From NCBI RefSeq assembly GCF_000311985.1, contig NZ_HE978585.1:124001-188000 (forward strand): a stretch of 64,000 bases of DNA, read 5' to 3'. The stretch is from Kallipyga massiliensis ph2 (GTDB lineage Bacteria > Bacillota > Clostridia > Tissierellales > Peptoniphilaceae). The notes beneath the pieces are model-generated. The model saw nothing but the letters and a program-made list of their open reading frames with translations. It searched no databases and was not told the origin of the DNA. How positions within the stretch are numbered: the stretch's first letter is position 1; the number at the start of each line of letters is the position of its first letter. Shown here piece after piece: positions 60,495 to 64,000 of the stretch. The translations under genes were made by a program, and so were the position numbers.

Positions 60495-61480
60495 TTACTC
60501 CCCCCTACTATTAATTGCTTTTACTTCTTCATAGTTACAGCACCATGTAGGCTTTTTCCCCGTAAGTACCTCGATGATTCCCATTGCGCCACCATAACTC
60601 ATCTTTTCCTTTGCTTCATCAGTCAATGCTGCAGAATGAGGAGATAATAAAACATTATCTAGTGATAATAAGGGATTATCACGTTTAACTGGCTCATCTC
60701 TAAAGACATCAAGTATTGCACCTTTTATTTTCTTTTTTTAAGGGCCTTGATTAGATCGTCCTCAACAACTAAATTACCACGAGCCTGATTAATAAAGATA
60801 GCTGATTTCTTCATCAAATCAAATTGTTTTTCCGAAACCATATCAATCGTCTCTGGTGTTGCTGCCAAATGTAGAGTTATATAATCAGACTCTTCATATA
60901 CTCTGTTTATATCACTGACTTGATCAATATAATCCGGGATATTCTTAATATTCACATATGGGTCATATCCAATAACTTTCATATCAAAACCCAGGGCACA
61001 AATTTTAGCAACTCGACTTCCGATATTTCCAAGACCTATAATTCCAATAGTTTTTTCCTTAATTTCGTGCATATCGCCGCATTCTTGCTGAGCAAAATCA
61101 GCGACTTTAGTAGCATTATGCATCTGTATAATTTTCTGATTAAAAGCCAACATCCCACCAACTGTATGCTCTGCAACAGAATCTGCATTTGCAAGTGGTG
61201 TCCTAACAACATATATTCCTAGTTTTGTTGCAGTTTTTAAATCAACTACATTATCAATTCCCGCCCCATGTTTGGCTACTACTTTTAATTTTTTACCTGC
61301 CTTAAGAATGTTTTCATTAAGGAAATATGTCTTTGAAAAAACAGCTTCGCAATCCGCAATAAGATCAATAATTGTTTTTTCATCTTCTTTCGGAGCTAAA
61401 ATCCATTCAAACCCATTGTCTTCTAACAATCGTTTTCCTGATGGATCTACGTCCTGAGCTAACAACACTTTTCTTGCCAT
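60495..61480 (-). pseudogene. D-isomer-specific 2-hydroxyacid dehydrogenase interrupted by a frameshift
   Basis: The first frame (61480-60725, 251 residues) has ribosome site GGAGGAAAAGGG, an N-terminal substrate domain (KHGAGIDNVVD), IGIIGLGNIGSRVA for NAD binding, and FINQARGNLVVEDD with the catalytic Arg region. It stops after ALKKRK. The missing end, GAILDVFRDEPV, LLSPHSAALTDEA (catalytic His region) and on to INSRGE, continues in another frame to 60495. One more A in the A7 run at 60733-60739 restores ALKKKKIKGAILDVF. The full enzyme of about 328 residues would oxidise a 2-hydroxy acid for this operon. Confidence 0.9.
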
Positions 61481-61535
61481 CCCTTTTCCTCCTTATAGCC
61501 TCTATTAGAACACAACTACTTTAAGCAGCATTTAA

Positions 61536-61568
61536 TTTGTATACTATATTGTAATTTGTCGACTAATT
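61536..61568. promoter_or_regulatory. Paired GntR-type operator candidates
   Basis: TTTGTATACTA (61536-61546) and TTTGTCGACTA (61555-61565) share TTTGTNNACTA and are 19 bp apart. The second sits in an AATT-GTCGAC-AATT palindrome. They lie 55-90 bases before the first gene of the TRAP operon, where the GntR/FadR-type regulator would be expected to bind. The promoter itself is not clear. Confidence 0.45.
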
Positions 61569-61961
61569 AAAATATACCTCTTATTATTTTAATCGTCAAG
61601 CAAATTCATATTAAATATATGATATTGTGAATTAGAACTTATAAAGTAATAGATCATAACAAATCTTCACAATCCTTTCATCCCCCATAGGGGACGAAAA
61701 TTCAAACAACGAGGCTCATCTTTTCAAGCTCCCGTTGAGATAAATGCACATACATCTTTCCTTCAACATTTTTCTTCGATGCAATTCGTATAACACGACA
61801 ATATTCTCGTTTTGTTCTCCTTCAATTATGCGAAAAAATTTCGTTTGTTTAGAAGGAAGAAATATTTTTTGCTAAAAGAATTGTAGGAGTCTTTGTGTAA
61901 ACTTTAATCACAAAGAAAAGTCTTTTATTTTCTTAATCTCTGTAACAGGTTGATATTTTTT

Positions 61962-62245
61962 CTAGATAATGCAATATTCGACAATATCATTAAAGGCCTC
62001 GTTTAAACTAGACTTTATGGCATGTCCTTTATCTATCGCAATGAAATTGATTGGGTCTTGTGGCACATGCACTGAATAGGAGGTGTGTTCTCGCATCTTC
62101 ACATCAAGCGGAATAAACCTCCCTCTTTCGAGCTCACAGCTAATAGTTGAAGATAAGCGTTTATACCATTACTATCTTCTATTGATATTCAACCATTAGC
62201 AGCATCGCCATAGTTTTTAATTAGTCTCTTAATTAGATTTGTTAA
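61962..62245 (-). pseudogene. Decayed fragment, possibly the end of a LysR-type regulator
   Basis: Translation of the minus strand gives RGRFIPLDVKMREHTSYSVH and on through INFIAIDKGHAIKSSLNEAF, ending in EYCII at 61962. Upstream, another frame reads ISIEDSNGINAYLQLLA after a stop codon. The order of short hydrophobic and charged blocks resembles the effector-domain end of a LysR-type regulator, but I cannot be sure of the family. There is no start codon or ribosome site. The rest of 61569-61961 and 62246-62835 shows only short frames; a plus-strand piece KLGATITYAGGTVGITNMDK at about 62670-62745 may be another remnant. Confidence 0.4.
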
Positions 62246-62835
62246 GAAAGATGGTTACCCATTTCTCGAGTGCTGGTACAATTAACATAATCTGTAGCTT
62301 CTCATTCTGCTTTTTGTCGTTATTAACACTGTTTCAAAGTAGCCAATGATTCTGTTATTTGCTATATTCAATGTATATGCCACATTGTGTAAAACGTGTA
62401 ACATATGTTTTAACAGTAAAAATCGAAAGGGGGATGAAAATTCTTTAGAACTTAGCAAGACTATTTCTTTCATATCTTTCGATACCACCATATCTTTCAG
62501 CATTGTTAAAGATACGGACAATAAACCGTTCCTCAAATTTGTCTATAACTGGACGAATAAAGGTAAAGACACCGCTGCCCCTTTGTGTCTCTTATTCTAA
62601 AAGGATTCCAGGAAGGAATAGAAACCGATGACGATTACCTCGTTCTGGAAGAGCTAGACCTCGACATCGGGCAAAAAGCGTCAAACTTGGAGCAACCATC
62701 ACCTATGCAGGAGGCACCGTCGGCATCACCAATATGGATAAACCCATCGAATTAGAGTTTGAAGAATTATTCTCTTTTACTCCATTAAGCACACCCTTAC
62801 CACTTAGAATTTGCATGACCTTGACCAGTAAATTT

Positions 62836-62946
62836 GAAAGAAAGGACCCGGCCCTAGGGTCAGGTCCTTTCTTTTGGAGGGTTTTCTCACTAACATTCCA
62901 CAACGCAATTATTTAGTGGAAATGATGGTGAGATTGAAATGAAAAC
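62836..62946 (-). repeat. Two-hairpin terminator repeat, copy 3
   Basis: AAAGAAAGGACC/GGTCCTTTCTTT (62837-62848, 62863-62874), the box TTGGAGGGTTTT, then CTCAC/GTGAG (62886-62890, 62928-62932) and ATGAAAAC. It is closest to copy 2. Directly beyond it, 62990-63023 matches the 3' end of the amino-acid-type lipoprotein gene at 47.1 kb. Confidence 0.85.
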
Positions 62947-62989
62947 AATCCTATAAACTCGGATTAGTGTTCACCATTGTAGTTTGTAG

Positions 62990-63023
62990 CCTCACTTGCT
63001 TGGATGGCTTCTGCATTAGATCC
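62990..63023 (-). pseudogene. Remnant of the 3' end of a PAAT-type lipoprotein gene
   Basis: These 34 bases match positions 47098-47131, inside the last codons of the intact lipoprotein gene, at all but about three positions. Only the tail (AEAIQASE-like) remains, next to terminator repeat copy 3. It marks a lost paralogous gene or a recombination scar. Confidence 0.6.
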
Positions 63024-63029
63024 ATTAAG

Positions 63030-63968
63030 CTATATCAATTGAAAACTTTTTAAAATATAAATGAAGAAAAACAAGCTGAATGCACAGAAGATCGAAGTAA
63101 AAATCAGGATCTGTCCAGCCAATTCCTCATCTTGTCCCATGGAGGATGACATGGAATAAGTAACAACTGCTACAGGCGAAGCAAAGACCGCTAAAAGAGC
63201 AACCAGAGTTTCTCCTCGGTAACCGATGAGAACTGCAAGGGATAGCATACAGAGAGGAACAATGACCAGACGACCGATCGTTGAAACTACAAGGACCTTA
63301 AAAATCTTCTTTGTGGCTTCAAAGGAAAAGATGGCCCCCAATGAAATCAAAGCCAGAGGTGTCCCAATATTCGCAATTGACTTCATGGGTCCATAGAGGA
63401 GGTCTGGGATTTTAATATTTAGAAGCGAGAATACCAGCCCTAATAATACAGCATCGATCAGAGGATTCTTTAGGACATGTACCAGGGTATCCTTCATTGA
63501 TGTCTTTGTTGATCCATAGTACTGCAAGATGAAAATAGAGAGCACATTGGCAAGAGGAATATACACCGCAACCAAAACCTCTATTATTCCCGTTCCCTTA
63601 CCTTGAAGGAGAGCATATGTGAGGGCCGAACCAAATAAACCTAAATTCGTCCGATAGCTGGATTGAATTAGGGAGCCAAGATATTTATCCTCTGTGACCC
63701 ATCTGCTATAAAAGAACCAGGAGATGAAGAATACAAGAAGCATGCCAGACACGGTGAAGGCGATAACGCCTACTAACTCCCTTCTTATTTCAAAAGATCG
63801 ACTAGAACTTAAGAAAAGGCTCATGGGCATGAACAAGGAAAAAACTAAGCTATTGATCTTGAGTGCTAGATCCTTATTAATTAGGCCCCTTAATTTACAG
63901 GCATATCCCACTAACATGTAAAAAATAAGCGGGAATACGACCCCCATGGTAAAACTGAAATTTTCCAA
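63030..63968 (-). CDS. AEC-family transporter (auxin efflux carrier-like)
   Basis: The 312-residue protein has about ten membrane segments and the two-repeat AEC layout (PF03547). MGVVFPLIFYMLVGYACKLRG begins the first repeat; NPLIDAVLLGLVFSLLNIKIP, NIGTPLALISLGAIF and ASPVAVVTYSMSSSMGQDEELAGQI lie in the second. Bacterial members export or import malate, malonate or related acids. The start is uncertain: a TTG at 63968 has only GAGAG upstream, and an ATG seven codons in would also fit. Composition is closer to the 25-50 kb region than to the AT-rich TRAP cluster. Its promoter lies beyond the window. Confidence 0.87.
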   Translation of the reverse strand: MENFSFTMGVVFPLIFYMLVGYACKLRGLINKDLALKINSLVFSLFMPMSLFLSSSRSFEIRRELVGVIAFTVSGMLLVFFISWFFYSRWVTEDKYLGSLIQSSYRTNLGLFGSALTYALLQGKGTGIIEVLVAVYIPLANVLSIFILQYYGSTKTSMKDTLVHVLKNPLIDAVLLGLVFSLLNIKIPDLLYGPMKSIANIGTPLALISLGAIFSFEATKKIFKVLVVSTIGRLVIVPLCMLSLAVLIGYRGETLVALLAVFASPVAVVTYSMSSSMGQDEELAGQILIFTSIFCAFSLFFFIYILKSFQLI

Positions 63969-64000
63969 ATGAAACTCTCTTTCAAGGTCAACTATTCTTT

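Noticed and set aside
62282-62536. Minus-strand frame of 84 residues in the AT-rich gap
   Set aside because: No ribosome site, no recognisable motif and a competing plus-strand frame of equal size; the area looks decayed.

Overview
The window looks like the chromosome of a low-GC-phylum, anaerobic Gram-positive bacterium (Bacillota, probably Clostridia/Tissierellia; a Peptoniphilaceae-like organism is my best guess). The evidence is strong AGGAGG ribosome sites, a tyrS T-box leader, RNase M5, cell wall-binding repeat 2 proteins, an LPXTG-type anchor, and many Firmicutes-type lipoprotein and ABC genes. All supported protein genes except murI lie on the minus strand, so 'downstream' usually means toward lower coordinates. 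Base composition falls in steps: visibly GC-rich to about 24.4 kb, intermediate to about 53.6 kb, AT-rich to about 63 kb.

0-17.5 kb is mostly housekeeping and cell envelope: a cell wall-binding repeat protein (cut by the window edge), murI, tRNA-Ser(CGA), a polyprenyl-phosphate sugar transferase, a glutaredoxin-like protein, the metG-tatD-rnmV-rsmA operon, a second cell wall-binding protein, a frameshifted LPXTG adhesin, a coiled-coil/3D-domain secreted protein, an MFS transporter and tyrS with an unusually short T-box leader.

17.5-24.5 kb is the most unusual part. A three-gene operon (TerB_N/TerB_C protein, BrxD-like P-loop ATPase, Lhr-like helicase) resembles a DNA-processing or defence module. 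Its 3' flank is about 1 kb of non-coding DNA packed with dyad structures: 45-bp hairpin repeats (a second, inverted cluster lies near 9.2 kb), large nested palindromes, and seven hairpins spaced every 43 bp.

24.6-47 kb is a nickel-pincer cofactor and sugar region. larE-larB-larC are translationally coupled to a FecBCD-type metal ABC importer and an FmdE protein, preceded by a strong promoter, an operator-like dyad and a terminator-containing leader. DUF3842 and IclR genes follow with their own promoter. Upstream lies a long run encoding a YihS/mannose-isomerase-like enzyme, glucose-6-phosphate isomerase, a TIM-like protein, a LarA homologue (the likely user of the cofactor), class II aldolase, phosphofructokinase, NagA, NagB, a two-component system and an SsuABC/TauABC-type importer. 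Together these look like a dedicated pathway feeding an amino-sugar or sugar-acid substrate into triose phosphates.

47-53.6 kb is a DeoR-controlled catabolic operon: polar amino acid-type ABC importer, sugar epimerase, BtpA protein and an FGGY kinase broken by a frameshift in an A7 run. 54-61.5 kb is a GntR-controlled TRAP-transporter operon with FGGY kinase, HpcH/HpaI aldolase, YhcH-like protein and a 2-hydroxyacid dehydrogenase, also frameshifted in an A7 run. 61.5-63 kb is largely gene-free and holds decayed fragments. An AEC-family transporter closes the window. A terminator-bearing repeat occurs three times, at 46.95, 53.97 and 62.84 kb.
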